Origin: Nitrospirota bacterium
GTDB lineage: Bacteria > Nitrospirota > Thermodesulfovibrionia > Thermodesulfovibrionales > Dissulfurispiraceae
Assembly: GCA_004321915.1 (NCBI GenBank)
Contig: SCQE01000060.1
Location: 1 to 41,853, forward strand
DNA length: 41,853 nucleotides
Direction: 5' to 3'
Below, in pieces: positions 9,812 through 19,122 of this stretch. Position numbers and translations under genes: made by a program. The stretch's first letter is position 1; each line of letters starts with the position of its first letter. Below the pieces are notes generated by a model. The model saw nothing but the letters and a program-made list of their open reading frames with translations. It was not told where the DNA came from and did not search any database.

Positions 9812-10986
9812 CGACCTCCGATAAACCTATGCAAACCTTGTTTTACAAGCTTTAAAAGTCCCGAAGGACACGCTTTGCAGGTAAGCGACAACATGTCAAC
9901 GGCCTTTCTAAAAGCACCGCCGCCATAATCGCCCCTCATGCATGCCGTCATTGTGAATATCCTCTTCTGCATGTCTTTAGAATATGCCTCAGATAAAGGC
10001 TCTGCATCTTTGCCGTAAAAAACGGAATCGTAATACATCTGACGGTCAAAGGGCACATAGTAGCTGAAGTGCGCATTGACATTGAGCCTAAGTGCCCACC
10101 TCAAGCTTTCCATATCGCTCTCATAACTGGAACCCGGAAGTCCGATTATAAAATAGCCGTTTACCACAGAGAAATATTTTTGTGCCGTCACTATCGCCTG
10201 CTCTATCTGGGCAATCGTTTCCCCTTTACCGATCTTATTAAGAATATCGTCAGCAGCAGACTCTATGCCAAAGCTTATAAAATCACATCCTGAAGAATAA
10301 AGCGCCTGCGCCGTATCATCATCAAACCTGTCGGCCCTCAATCCATTGGCACACCCCCAACCCAGATTGAGCGGCCTTACCATATTACAAAATTTTATAA
10401 CCCTTTCCTTGTTCGCATTAAAACAGTCGTCAAGTATTACAAATTTAGAGATCCCCCACCGTGACTTGGCCAATCTCAATTCTTCCACACAATGCTCAAC
10501 GCTTCGCATATCCACCCTTCTCCTACCCGCAGAGCAATAGGTACAAGAAAAGGGGCAACCGAGACTTGTCATTATGGCGTATCTCCATCTGCCGGTCTGC
10601 CAGTTACAAAGGAACATATCAAATGAATCGAATAATTCATAATCCGGAAACGGCAGCGTATCGCCAAACCGAACCTCTACATTAAGATCGTCATCAAAAG
10701 AAATATAAGGGTAACAACATTGAACATCCAGAAAACCGGACACAGACTTTACCTGTGCATCAGGGTATTTGTCCATGTACAGCTTTTTTATCCTTAAAGA
10801 CTCATTATAAGTCCTTGACTGGACAGAAATACCGAGAATATCGGTTTTATGTTCCAGAAAACGGTCGCGAGGAGCAGGCAGGGTATTGAGGTCTAAAACC
10901 TTTGTTGCATGATATGTGGCAGCAAAAGCGAGCCCTATGTTCGGAATATCTATGTTTGTGCCGGAATATGGATTTACAAATATCAT
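9808..10986 (-). CDS. Radical SAM protein with short B12-like N-terminal domain
   Basis: Radical SAM protein of 392 residues. Cys144, Cys148 and Cys151 in LGCPFSCTYC bind the SAM cluster, and ISFGIESAADDIL follows in the SAM-binding position. The N-terminal 120 residues look like a shortened cobalamin-binding domain (GLAFAATYHATKVLDL, then DILGISVQSRTYNES), about 80 residues shorter than in the paralogues at 3665 and 6357, so cobalamin binding is less certain. The start ATG has AAGGA four bases upstream. It lies between the polyprenyl-phosphate-sugar synthase gene (15-base gap) and a GT4 gene (ATGA overlap), which ties it to glycan metabolism. Function otherwise unknown. Confidence 0.87.
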   Translation of the reverse strand: MIFVNPYSGTNIDIPNIGLAFAATYHATKVLDLNTLPAPRDRFLEHKTDILGISVQSRTYNESLRIKKLYMDKYPDAQVKSVSGFLDVQCCYPYISFDDDLNVEVRFGDTLPFPDYELFDSFDMFLCNWQTGRWRYAIMTSLGCPFSCTYCSAGRRRVDMRSVEHCVEELRLAKSRWGISKFVILDDCFNANKERVIKFCNMVRPLNLGWGCANGLRADRFDDDTAQALYSSGCDFISFGIESAADDILNKIGKGETIAQIEQAIVTAQKYFSVVNGYFIIGLPGSSYESDMESLRWALRLNVNAHFSYYVPFDRQMYYDSVFYGKDAEPLSEAYSKDMQKRIFTMTACMRGDYGGGAFRKAVDMLSLTCKACPSGLLKLVKQGLHRFIGGR

Positions 10987-11001
10987 AAGATCCTTCCGTT
11001 T

Positions 11002-11724
11002 TTATACAAGTAAAAATTTTATTCTTTCAAACAACAACCTGAATGGCAACAAAACCGCCTCTCTCACAATCTTCTTGCTCATCTTTGAACTGCCCTCGCC
11101 CCGCTCATAAAATATTATCGGTATCTCGGCCACATTAATTCCGGACTTATGCAACCTGTACACCATCTCTATCTGAAAGGCGTAGCCGTTGGATTTCACC
11201 ATATCGAGGTCCACCTTCTTAAGCGCTTGTCTCGTATAACAGCGGTAACCGCTCGTCAGATCGGTAAATTGTGTTAGACTGAGAAGCGCAGATGCATAAG
11301 CATTGCCGAATTTTGATAACAGAAGCCTCTTAAACCCCCATCCAACAACACTTATAGTATTTCTCATATAGCGCGAACCCACAACAAGGTCGTAGCCTTC
11401 ATTGCATTTTTTTATAAAGTTGGGGATCTCTGAAGGATCATGCGAAAGATCGGCATCTATCTCGAAAAAAAGTCCGTATCCCCTGTCCAGTCCCCACTTA
11501 AAACCGTTGACATAAGCGGTCCCGAGTCCCATCTTTCTGTCTCGCCTTATAAAGAAAACCCTTCCGCTCTTAGCGATCCATGACTCGACCTTTTCGAAAG
11601 TCCCGTCTGTGGAGTTGTCATCCACCACAAGGATATCGAGGAAGTCATAAAACAGAAGCTTTTCAACTATTCTGTCTATATTCTCTGCTTCATTATATGT
11701 GGGCAATATAACAAGCACCCTCAT
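11002..11724 (-). CDS. Dolichol-phosphate-mannose-synthase-like GT2
   Basis: GT2 enzyme of 240 residues closely resembling the catalytic domain of polyprenyl-phosphate mannose synthase (Dpm1). Motifs in order: ILPTYNEAENI at the N-terminus, VVDDNSTDGT for the nucleotide, GLGTAYVNGFKWGL, the metal-binding EIDADLSHDP, VVGSRYM, and the LTSGYRCYTR/EIPIIFYERGEGSSKM end characteristic of the Dpm group. No C-terminal membrane domain is present. It would make a polyprenyl-phosphate-linked hexose, which is the donor type used by GT-C enzymes; three such membrane proteins are encoded just upstream. The start overlaps the GT4 stop as ATGA. Confidence 0.9.
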   Translation of the reverse strand: MRVLVILPTYNEAENIDRIVEKLLFYDFLDILVVDDNSTDGTFEKVESWIAKSGRVFFIRRDRKMGLGTAYVNGFKWGLDRGYGLFFEIDADLSHDPSEIPNFIKKCNEGYDLVVGSRYMRNTISVVGWGFKRLLLSKFGNAYASALLSLTQFTDLTSGYRCYTRQALKKVDLDMVKSNGYAFQIEMVYRLHKSGINVAEIPIIFYERGEGSSKMSKKIVREAVLLPFRLLFERIKFLLV

Positions 11725-12812
11725 GCATGTCTCATTTCATCTTTATCCGTTAGTTTAACAAGCAGTTGCTCCATAGCTTTTGCACTTTCAGCCCATGAAA
11801 ATTTCTTTGCGTGACCCATCGCGTTTAACGAAAGCCTTTCGAGCTCTTTTCTATCACGCAATAACTCGATGATCCTGTCCGAAAGGGCTGCAATATCGCC
11901 GCGCGGAACGAGTATGCCGGTCTCACGGTTCAGAACAGAATCCCTCAGCCCCTCGACATTATATCCTACCACAGGCGTTCCAGCCATATTCGCCTCTATC
12001 ACGACCTGCCCCCAACCTTCGCGAATGCTAGGGACTATAAGCACGGATGCCTTTCTCAAAAACTCGTATTTAAGATCTCCTGACACATAACCTAAAAAGT
12101 TCAGGCCTTCCGTGTCCTTGTATCTGTCCTCAAGCCTCTGTCTTTCCTCCCCGTCTCCGACCACATACATGACGAGTTCCGGCACCTTTTGTTTGGCAAG
12201 CAAAAAGGCCTCTATCGCATGTTCCGGATTCTTCGTTATCGCAAGCCTCCCAAGATACATAACAACCGGCTCAAAAATTTTTTTGGGTTGAAAACCCTTC
12301 TGTTCCGTCCCGTTCGGCACTATCAATATTTTTCTGTCGTCAAAGCCGTTTGATATAAGGTCGGCCTTTGTAGATTCAGAAACGGTCACCACGGTTTTAG
12401 CATTGTAAAGCCTTAACAGAAAAAGTTCCAACGACTTTAAAATATGGCCCAAAGCACCAAGCTTGGCATGCCAAAAATCCCCATACAATTGGTGTATAAG
12501 CATCATGGAATTTTTGAAAGAGAAAGTCATAAATCCAGCCCCATTGAACTGGTCAATTATGATATTGAATCTCCCTCTGTGCTTCAGGGCGTAAAAAAAT
12601 CCCCATATGTGAGTCGTCAGTTCGCAGCCCCTTCTGATATAAAGTATGCCATCTATAAGTTCCTCTCCGATGCTCCCTGAAAAAGCCGCCGAGAAATGTA
12701 CAACCTTGAAATCATCGGACAGGCGCTTGAATATCTCATGGGTGTAGATTTCAGCGCCCCCGGAGGCCGGATTTAATATGTCTCTGCGGTTTAAAATTAA
12801 AAGCTTAGTCAT
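11721..12812 (-). CDS. GT4-family glycosyltransferase
   Basis: GT4 glycosyltransferase of about 363 residues. N-terminal NPASGGAEIYTHE loop, middle VTVSESTKADL, then YLGRLAITKNPEHAIEAF and the donor-binding SIREGWGQVVIEANMAGTPVVGY with its two glutamates. The ATG at 12812 (MTKLLIL) is preferred over an upstream TTG because family members begin at this point; neither has a clear Shine-Dalgarno site. It starts 13 bases after the stop of the TMTC-like gene and is coupled to the Dpm1-like gene downstream. Probably cytoplasmic glycan assembly. Confidence 0.87.
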   Translation of the reverse strand: MTKLLILNRRDILNPASGGAEIYTHEIFKRLSDDFKVVHFSAAFSGSIGEELIDGILYIRRGCELTTHIWGFFYALKHRGRFNIIIDQFNGAGFMTFSFKNSMMLIHQLYGDFWHAKLGALGHILKSLELFLLRLYNAKTVVTVSESTKADLISNGFDDRKILIVPNGTEQKGFQPKKIFEPVVMYLGRLAITKNPEHAIEAFLLAKQKVPELVMYVVGDGEERQRLEDRYKDTEGLNFLGYVSGDLKYEFLRKASVLIVPSIREGWGQVVIEANMAGTPVVGYNVEGLRDSVLNRETGILVPRGDIAALSDRIIELLRDRKELERLSLNAMGHAKKFSWAESAKAMEQLLVKLTDKDEMRHA

Positions 12813-12825
12813 ATCAAACAACGAT

Positions 12826-14784
12826 TCATCTTCTTTTCATGGTCGCCTCAATCTGCTCGATACGTTTATTGACTTCATATTCAGTCATTTTCACATTTAT
12901 CTGATCAAGCGCTGCCGCTTCTTTGAAAGAGCCTATTGCGTCATTAAGTTTACCTTCTTTTTCATAATCTATTCCCTGTCTGATATACGCCTCAACAAGA
13001 AAGCCCCGTGCCTCTTTAAAGTTGCTGTTCAGCTTCATAACAATTTTAAACTTGGTTATAGCTTCCTCATATCTTCCCGACTCCATATATGCAACGCCGA
13101 GATTGTTATGCGTAAGGTAAAAAACCGGATTAATCTTAAGCGCCTCGTTAAGCTCATCTATAGCCTTATCGATTTTCCCTTTTCTAATATAGGCAACGCT
13201 TAGATTGTTCCTTATCACGTTATTGAACGGATATATCTTAAGCGCGGTCTTATAGGCCTCTATCGCCTCTTCGTAATTCTCCATCTTCTGATAAATTATG
13301 CCGAGCGCGTTGTAGACATGCATCGAATAAGGGCTGACCCGAGCTGCATTTGCCTTGAGCTGATATATCGCGTCATCACGCCTCCCGATCTCTTCATAAG
13401 CCCACGCAAGGCTGTGGTAAACATCGTAAGAATTCTTGTAATTCTCCTCCCCCCGCTCCTTAAGCCGATCAAAGGCAAACTCCCATAGGGTTTGTGAGTC
13501 CTTCCATACAAGTGCCTGTTTTACAGTTAGAAACGACATGGGAACAAAAAGAAGAATAAAAAATGCAGCCCCGCCTGCGGCAACAATCCTTTTGTTAACT
13601 GACTGAAGCCTTCTTAGTCCGGAAACATAAAGCAACGCTGCCCCTAAGCCCAGACTGACGCTCGGCAGATACATGTACCTGTCGGCCATGGATGCTATCC
13701 CGACCTTGATAAAACCGAGGACAGGGAGAAGCATAATAAAATAATAAAGCCATATTGAAGACCAAATCTTATTGTTCCTTATCACAAGCAGCGCGGCAAA
13801 AAAAACTACTCCAACTAATCCCAAACCGTATTTAATCGAGAAAAAGGAGGCTTCGTCAGGGAACGGATAAAGCGGGCTCAATGATAAAGGCAGCAACATA
13901 TTTACAAAATAATCGAGCAAGGCCCTGAAACCTACCAGCAGCCTTGCGAACAATGGAAACTCCGAAGCAGATTTTACGGCGTAATTGTAGCTCTGGGCCA
14001 AAACCGTAGTGACGGCCAAATCCAGCGAGATCAAAAAAAACGGTACCTTCTCAAGAAACACTCTTTTTGCAGAGAATCTATTGAACCTCTCAAAAGGGTA
14101 CCAGTCGAGTATGCAGAGAACCACAGGGAGCGTTACCGCCATAGGCTTGCTCAATAGAGCCATAAAGAAGAAGCCGAGCGTAAGCAGATAATATTTATTT
14201 GTCAGCCACAGCTTTATCGCTACCTGTGGTTCCTGTTTCGCTTTATACGCATACTGCAGATATGCCAACATGCTGAGCAGAAAAAAGAAGGCGCACAATA
14301 CATCTTTTCTCTCCGACACCCATACAACGGATTCAACATGGATGGGGTGTAGTCCGAAAAACAGCCCTGAAAAAAGGCCTGCGGCCAAAATATATTTCTC
14401 AGACAATCCGGCATTTCCATTTGCAGCAATCCTTTTGCGATGCTCGATCAGATTAACTCCGAGCAGGGCTACAAGCGCAGCATTTAGGCTGTGCCAGAAG
14501 ATGCTCGTGAAATGGTGTCCTGCAGGGTTTAGCCCCCAGAGGGCATAATCAACAGCGTGCGAAATCCATGTAAGGGGATGCCAATTTGAAGAATGGAAAT
14601 ACAAAAATGCCCACTCAAAGAAATCCAAATTGAGAGACATTATATTGGGGTTCTGGTAAACATAGGCATGGTCGTCCCAATTAACAAATTTGTTGCTTAC
14701 AGCCGGCGAATATACCACCAGCGTGGCGACAAATACAAAAAGAAGTACCGGCAATTTATTTTTATTGTTTAAGAAAGAATTCAT
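12826..14784 (-). CDS. TMTC-like GT-C membrane protein with TPR repeats (copy 3)
   Basis: Large membrane protein of 652 residues. Residues 1-430 hold about 9-11 hydrophobic segments with a GT-C-like layout: an acidic pair early in the first loop (NKFVNWDDHAYVY), then the family blocks NWHPLTWISHAVDYALWGLN, GLHPIHVESVVWVSERKD and SMADRYMYLPS. Residues 450-650 are TPR repeats (for example NNLSVAYIRKGKIDKAIDEL). The arrangement is that of TMTC proteins, whose animal members O-mannosylate proteins using a polyprenyl-phosphate sugar; bacterial relatives are mostly unassigned. It is the last of three tandem paralogues joined by 4-bp overlaps. A protein- or pilin-glycosylating role is inference. Confidence 0.85.
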   Translation of the reverse strand: MNSFLNNKNKLPVLLFVFVATLVVYSPAVSNKFVNWDDHAYVYQNPNIMSLNLDFFEWAFLYFHSSNWHPLTWISHAVDYALWGLNPAGHHFTSIFWHSLNAALVALLGVNLIEHRKRIAANGNAGLSEKYILAAGLFSGLFFGLHPIHVESVVWVSERKDVLCAFFFLLSMLAYLQYAYKAKQEPQVAIKLWLTNKYYLLTLGFFFMALLSKPMAVTLPVVLCILDWYPFERFNRFSAKRVFLEKVPFFLISLDLAVTTVLAQSYNYAVKSASEFPLFARLLVGFRALLDYFVNMLLPLSLSPLYPFPDEASFFSIKYGLGLVGVVFFAALLVIRNNKIWSSIWLYYFIMLLPVLGFIKVGIASMADRYMYLPSVSLGLGAALLYVSGLRRLQSVNKRIVAAGGAAFFILLFVPMSFLTVKQALVWKDSQTLWEFAFDRLKERGEENYKNSYDVYHSLAWAYEEIGRRDDAIYQLKANAARVSPYSMHVYNALGIIYQKMENYEEAIEAYKTALKIYPFNNVIRNNLSVAYIRKGKIDKAIDELNEALKINPVFYLTHNNLGVAYMESGRYEEAITKFKIVMKLNSNFKEARGFLVEAYIRQGIDYEKEGKLNDAIGSFKEAAALDQINVKMTEYEVNKRIEQIEATMKRR

Positions 14785-16694
14785 AACAGCTTCTCCAATC
14801 GTACAATCTTTTCCCTAATCCCTTTGAATTGCGGGTTTACTTCAAAAACAATCCTGAACTCGTTTAGGGCCTCATTAAATCTCTTCTGCCTCTCATATAG
14901 ATCGCCGAGATTATTGTGTGCTACAGCATATTTATTCTGCCTGCTTATAATATACCGGTACTCTTTTATCGCATCATCGAGCCGTCCCTGCTTGGCAAGC
15001 AAACCGGCAATTGCGAAATGAGGCCATACCAAATCTTCCTTGAGTTTAATAAGGGACCTATACGCTTCTATAGCCTCGTCAAACTTCTGCTGTTTAATAT
15101 AAACATTAGAGAGCCCCGTAAGAAGATTAACATTATTGCCGGCATTCGTACTAATATTCAAGGCATCCGTATATGTCCTTGCAGCTTCATTTAATTGTCC
15201 TGTAAGCGTAAAAGCTTCCCCAAGATAAATATAAACATCAATAAATCTTGGGTTCCTCCGTAACGTCTCAGAGAAATATTCGATGGCCTCCTGCAGCCTG
15301 CCCTGCTCTTTATACGCCTTGCCTAAAAAAAGGTAAACAAGAGAGGAATTTCTGTAATAATCTTTCCTCTCATCAGTCTTGGATATAACATACACCGCCC
15401 GCTGCCAAAGAGAGATAGAATCGCGCCAGACACCTATCTGAGCCTTCGTCAGTACCGCCAGCGCTAATATGCATATTATGGCTGATGAAGCAAGGCCGGC
15501 CCTGAAAATTGCGGATGAGCCCTTGCTAAGCTTATGGTTAATCCTTTGCGCAAAAAAAACAGCTCCGAAAGAAAAACCAAAAAACAGAGCCGCGCCCGGC
15601 AAATAAACATATCTGTCGGCCATAGATTGCGAGCCTACCTTAATAATTCCGATGACAGGCAGCAATGAGATTATGTAACAAAGCCAGACAGCCAATGCTG
15701 TCCGCCTTCCCTCTTTGGCAAGCCAGACAAGGACCGCTGAAACCAGTGACGCCAATATAAAAGATGGAACAAAAGAAACCCCGTCTATATCGTCGGGGTG
15801 CAGATACATTGGGCTGAGGTTTTGCGGCAAAAAGATGTTTCTTATATACGCAAGCATAGAGTTAAAACCGACAAACAACCTGTACATTAAGGGATAGTTC
15901 CCGACGCTCAAACTCGGCTGCGCAGCGATTGTCGCAAAAGACAGATAAAATGATATTAAGACAAAGGGTATTTTTTCATAAAACACCCTTTTTGTTTCTC
16001 CTTTCTTAAACCTGTTGAAAGGGTGCCAGTCTATAACCAAAAGCAGGGCAGGCAGCGTAACGGCCATCGCCTTGCTGAAAACAGCCATAACAAAAAATCC
16101 GAAACTCTTAAGATAGTTGCGGTCCGACAACCACGAAGGATTACATGCAGACTTGGCTCCGGAGCACGAATCAGCATAGCTGACATAGTAAATAATGCTC
16201 AGGATAAAAAACAGCCCGCAAAGAAGGTCTTTTCTCTCAGACACCCACGCAACAGACTCGACATGAATCGGGTGAATGCCAAATAAAACCCCTGAAACAA
16301 AAGCAGCAGTCATTATAGCGTTGTCTGTCAAAAGGATGTATTCAGAGGCCATGCCCCTGTAACACCTCAAAAGTTTTAGCCCCAGTAGAAATACAAGCAC
16401 AGAATTCAGGCTGTGTATAAAAATGCCGGTAAGATGGTGGCCATAGGGGTTTAGCCCCCACAAAGCATAGTCTATCGCATGTGAAATCCATGTAACAGGA
16501 TGCCAGTTGAAAGCATAGAACTCCCCGAAGGCCCATTTGATAAACCGAATGTCAAGCGAAGTAATATGAGGGTTCTCATAAATATACTCGTGGTCGTCCC
16601 ATGACACAAAATCGTTTTCGAGTGCAGGCAGATAAGCAACAACCGCAACAATAAAAATCCCGAATACAGCAATAGTTGTATCTTTTTTCTTCAT
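14781..16694 (-). CDS. TMTC-like GT-C membrane protein with TPR repeats (copy 2)
   Basis: Middle paralogue, 637 residues, with the same architecture: membrane domain with ENDFVSWDDHEYIYENPHI, NWHPVTWISHAIDYALWGLN, GIHPIHVESVAWVSERKD and SMADRYVYLPG, followed by about five TPR units (residues about 455-630; for example AVAHNNLGDLYERQKRFNEAL). The WDD acidic pair is kept, so the putative active site is intact. ATGA overlaps join it to both sister genes, which implies co-translation and possibly stable co-assembly. The three copies differ throughout and are not recent identical duplicates, so they may use different acceptors or donors. Confidence 0.85.
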   Translation of the reverse strand: MKKKDTTIAVFGIFIVAVVAYLPALENDFVSWDDHEYIYENPHITSLDIRFIKWAFGEFYAFNWHPVTWISHAIDYALWGLNPYGHHLTGIFIHSLNSVLVFLLGLKLLRCYRGMASEYILLTDNAIMTAAFVSGVLFGIHPIHVESVAWVSERKDLLCGLFFILSIIYYVSYADSCSGAKSACNPSWLSDRNYLKSFGFFVMAVFSKAMAVTLPALLLVIDWHPFNRFKKGETKRVFYEKIPFVLISFYLSFATIAAQPSLSVGNYPLMYRLFVGFNSMLAYIRNIFLPQNLSPMYLHPDDIDGVSFVPSFILASLVSAVLVWLAKEGRRTALAVWLCYIISLLPVIGIIKVGSQSMADRYVYLPGAALFFGFSFGAVFFAQRINHKLSKGSSAIFRAGLASSAIICILALAVLTKAQIGVWRDSISLWQRAVYVISKTDERKDYYRNSSLVYLFLGKAYKEQGRLQEAIEYFSETLRRNPRFIDVYIYLGEAFTLTGQLNEAARTYTDALNISTNAGNNVNLLTGLSNVYIKQQKFDEAIEAYRSLIKLKEDLVWPHFAIAGLLAKQGRLDDAIKEYRYIISRQNKYAVAHNNLGDLYERQKRFNEALNEFRIVFEVNPQFKGIREKIVRLEKLL

Positions 16695-18370
16695 GGGTTT
16701 TTCATTCTCTTCTCAGCAATCCGCATAACCTCTTCTGCCTCTGCTGGCCTGCCAGCCCGTCTAAGGGCAAGGCTTAATTTGACTACGGTCAGTGGAACAT
16801 CCTCGCTTTGGGGGTTTATCTCTATAATCTTTTCAAACTCACGCGCAGCATCCTCAGGCCTTTTGACAGAAATATAGATATCCCCTAAGAACATTCTGGC
16901 GTTAGTCTCATTAGGTTCTATAGCCAATGCTGATTGAAGCTCGGCAATAGCCATATCAGGCATGCCGTTTAGGTGGTAGGCTGAGGCCAAACCTATATGT
17001 GCCCTTGCAGACCTTCTGTAATAATCATCGCGCTCCGTCGACGTTAACCTTATCGTGTGCGACCATAAAGATATAGAGTCGCTCCATACGCCAATCTGCT
17101 TTACGGTTAATGAAACCAGCGCCATGCCAACCGCAACAATAACACACCCCGCAGCCAGCCTCAACAATGCTTTATTTTTATTTTCTTTTAAGCCCCTTTC
17201 ATAAAACATCACGCCTGCAGTTGTGACAAATAAAAACAGACTTATACTCGGCAGATATGTGTATCTGTCTGCCATAGCCTGCCCGCCTATCTTCACAAAA
17301 CCAAGCACAGGCAGAAGCGTCACAAGATAATAAAACCATACTACAAAAAAAGCTTTATATTTTTTTGCGGAAGATAAAAGCCAGACTGTAAGCATTCCAA
17401 CAGCAAGAAGCGAACTCCAATATAAAAAAAACTCAAAGGAAACATTCTTTGGTATCGAATAAAAATTTATAAGTCTTGCCGGGAAAATCATCTTTTGGAG
17501 ATAAACAAAGACCGAATCCACGCCTATCACGACTCTCGACGAGATCGGGAATGAATCAACAGATTTCACAGAGCCTCCCCACATCTGCGCTAAAAGGGCA
17601 GTGATCGTCATGCTTAGAGAGAAGATCAGGAAGGGTATTTTCTCACGCAAAGACAATCTGTTTTTGAGACGCTGAAAAGGATACCAATCCAACAAGAATA
17701 ACACTGCTGGGAGCGTTATTGCCATTGGCTTGCTAAACAAAGCGCATACAAATAAGAAAAGGCTCGACAGATACATTCTATCCATAAGTAAGTTTTTCTT
17801 TATGCCTTCTCCAATTAGCGCTTGGACATATCCCGCATAGCAAATAAGACTAAACAAATAGAAAAATGCGCACAACAGATCTTTTCTCTCTGATATCCAT
17901 GCTGCAGATTCTACATGCAGGGGATGAACCCCAAACAAAAAACCGGTAAAGCAGGCGGCATATATTACTCCTTTAGAGGATATTATCCCCCCTGCTGCCG
18001 AGCGATGAACACTCAAAAACTTTATACAGAGAACAGAAACCAGAGACGCATTTGCGCCATGCAGCAATATGCTTGTAAAGTGATGCCCGGCCGGGTTCAG
18101 CCCCCATAGCGCATAATCAATAGCGTGTGAAACCCAAGCGAACGGATGCCAGTTGGAAGAGTAGAACTCAAAAAATGCCCATCTAAAAAATTTAGAGTCT
18201 ATGGAAAAGATATTCGAATTCTTTGTCACATAGACATAATCGTCCCAGTTTACAAAGTCATTCCTGAGAGCAGGAAGATAAACCAGAATTGTAAGGATCC
18301 CGACAAAAACAGGGTAGGTATAATAATGCTTCCTGAAAACCTCTTCTTCAAGGCTGTCAACAAACCGCAT
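16691..18370 (-). CDS. TMTC-like GT-C membrane protein with TPR repeats (copy 1)
   Basis: First of three tandem paralogues and the shortest (559 residues), because its C-terminal TPR part is reduced to about two or three repeats (RSARAHIGLASAYHLNGM onward). The membrane domain keeps every family block: RNDFVNWDDYVYVTKNSNI, NWHPFAWVSHAIDYALWGLN, GVHPLHVESAAWISERKD and AMADRYTYLPS. It starts with ATG two bases after the GT2 stop. As for its sisters, the polyprenyl-phosphate-sugar-dependent GT-C assignment rests on the TMTC family; which protein it modifies, if any, is unknown. Confidence 0.85.
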   Translation of the reverse strand: MRFVDSLEEEVFRKHYYTYPVFVGILTILVYLPALRNDFVNWDDYVYVTKNSNIFSIDSKFFRWAFFEFYSSNWHPFAWVSHAIDYALWGLNPAGHHFTSILLHGANASLVSVLCIKFLSVHRSAAGGIISSKGVIYAACFTGFLFGVHPLHVESAAWISERKDLLCAFFYLFSLICYAGYVQALIGEGIKKNLLMDRMYLSSLFLFVCALFSKPMAITLPAVLFLLDWYPFQRLKNRLSLREKIPFLIFSLSMTITALLAQMWGGSVKSVDSFPISSRVVIGVDSVFVYLQKMIFPARLINFYSIPKNVSFEFFLYWSSLLAVGMLTVWLLSSAKKYKAFFVVWFYYLVTLLPVLGFVKIGGQAMADRYTYLPSISLFLFVTTAGVMFYERGLKENKNKALLRLAAGCVIVAVGMALVSLTVKQIGVWSDSISLWSHTIRLTSTERDDYYRRSARAHIGLASAYHLNGMPDMAIAELQSALAIEPNETNARMFLGDIYISVKRPEDAAREFEKIIEINPQSEDVPLTVVKLSLALRRAGRPAEAEEVMRIAEKRMKNP

Positions 18371-18372
18371 AG

Positions 18373-19122
18373 TCAGCGCTTGTTTTCTCTAAAGATCAGA
18401 AACTCCTTCAGCCCGGCCTTTTGGAGAACATACTTCATCGTTACGGCAAGAACCCCCAATCCGTATTTGATGCTCCGCCGCAGGTTTATTGAAGAGGCTT
18501 CAGGGAAATATCTCGTGGGACAGCTTATCTCTCCTATCCTGTAACCCTTGTAAACAGCCTGAACCAGCATTTCATTGTCGAATATAAAGTCGTCGGAATT
18601 TGCGCTTGTGGTTATGGTTTCGAGCACCTCTCGGGTGAAGGCGCGAAGCCCTGTATGATATTCCGAAAGTTTAACACCGAGAACCATATTCTGAAACAAA
18701 GTCAGAAACCTGTTTGCGATGTACTTGTAAAGCGGCATGCCGCCTTTCAACGACTCTCCTCCGAGTATCCTTGAACCTAAAACAATATCGTAATGGCCAG
18801 ATGCAAGCATAAAAGCCATCGATGTTACAAGCCTTGGAGAGTATTGGTAATCAGGATGCAGCATAACCACTATGTCGCCCCCATGCCTCAAAGCCTCGGC
18901 ATAACAGGTCTTCTGGTTTGCCCCGTACCCTTTATTCTTCTCATGAACGATAGTCTTTATTCCGAGCTTAGCGGCAACAGCAGCGGTATTGTCCCATGAG
19001 GCGTCATCAACGAGAATGACCTCATCCACATACTCGTGATGAAGTTCCTCATAGGTTTGAATTAGCGTCTTTTCGGCATTATAAGCCGGCATTACAACTA
19101 TAAGCTTCTTGTTCAATATCAT
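18373..19122 (-). CDS. GT2-family glycosyltransferase, polyprenyl-phosphate type
   Basis: GT-A fold enzyme of 249 residues. Motifs: [25 protein letters not shown] for the nucleotide, [24 protein letters not shown] in place of the usual DxD metal site, and LGSRILGG, then [19 protein letters not shown]. This pattern fits the DPG/DPM-synthase-like GT2 group that makes polyprenyl-phosphate sugars or adds a sugar on the cytoplasmic face. The ATG overlaps the STT3 stop as ATGA, with AAGG seven bases before it. It lies between the oligosaccharyltransferase and the three GT-C proteins, so it may supply their lipid-linked donor. Confidence 0.87.
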   Translation of the reverse strand: MILNKKLIVVMPAYNAEKTLIQTYEELHHEYVDEVILVDDASWDNTAAVAAKLGIKTIVHEKNKGYGANQKTCYAEALRHGGDIVVMLHPDYQYSPRLVTSMAFMLASGHYDIVLGSRILGGESLKGGMPLYKYIANRFLTLFQNMVLGVKLSEYHTGLRAFTREVLETITTSANSDDFIFDNEMLVQAVYKGYRIGEISCPTRYFPEASSINLRRSIKYGLGVLAVTMKYVLQKAGLKEFLIFRENKR

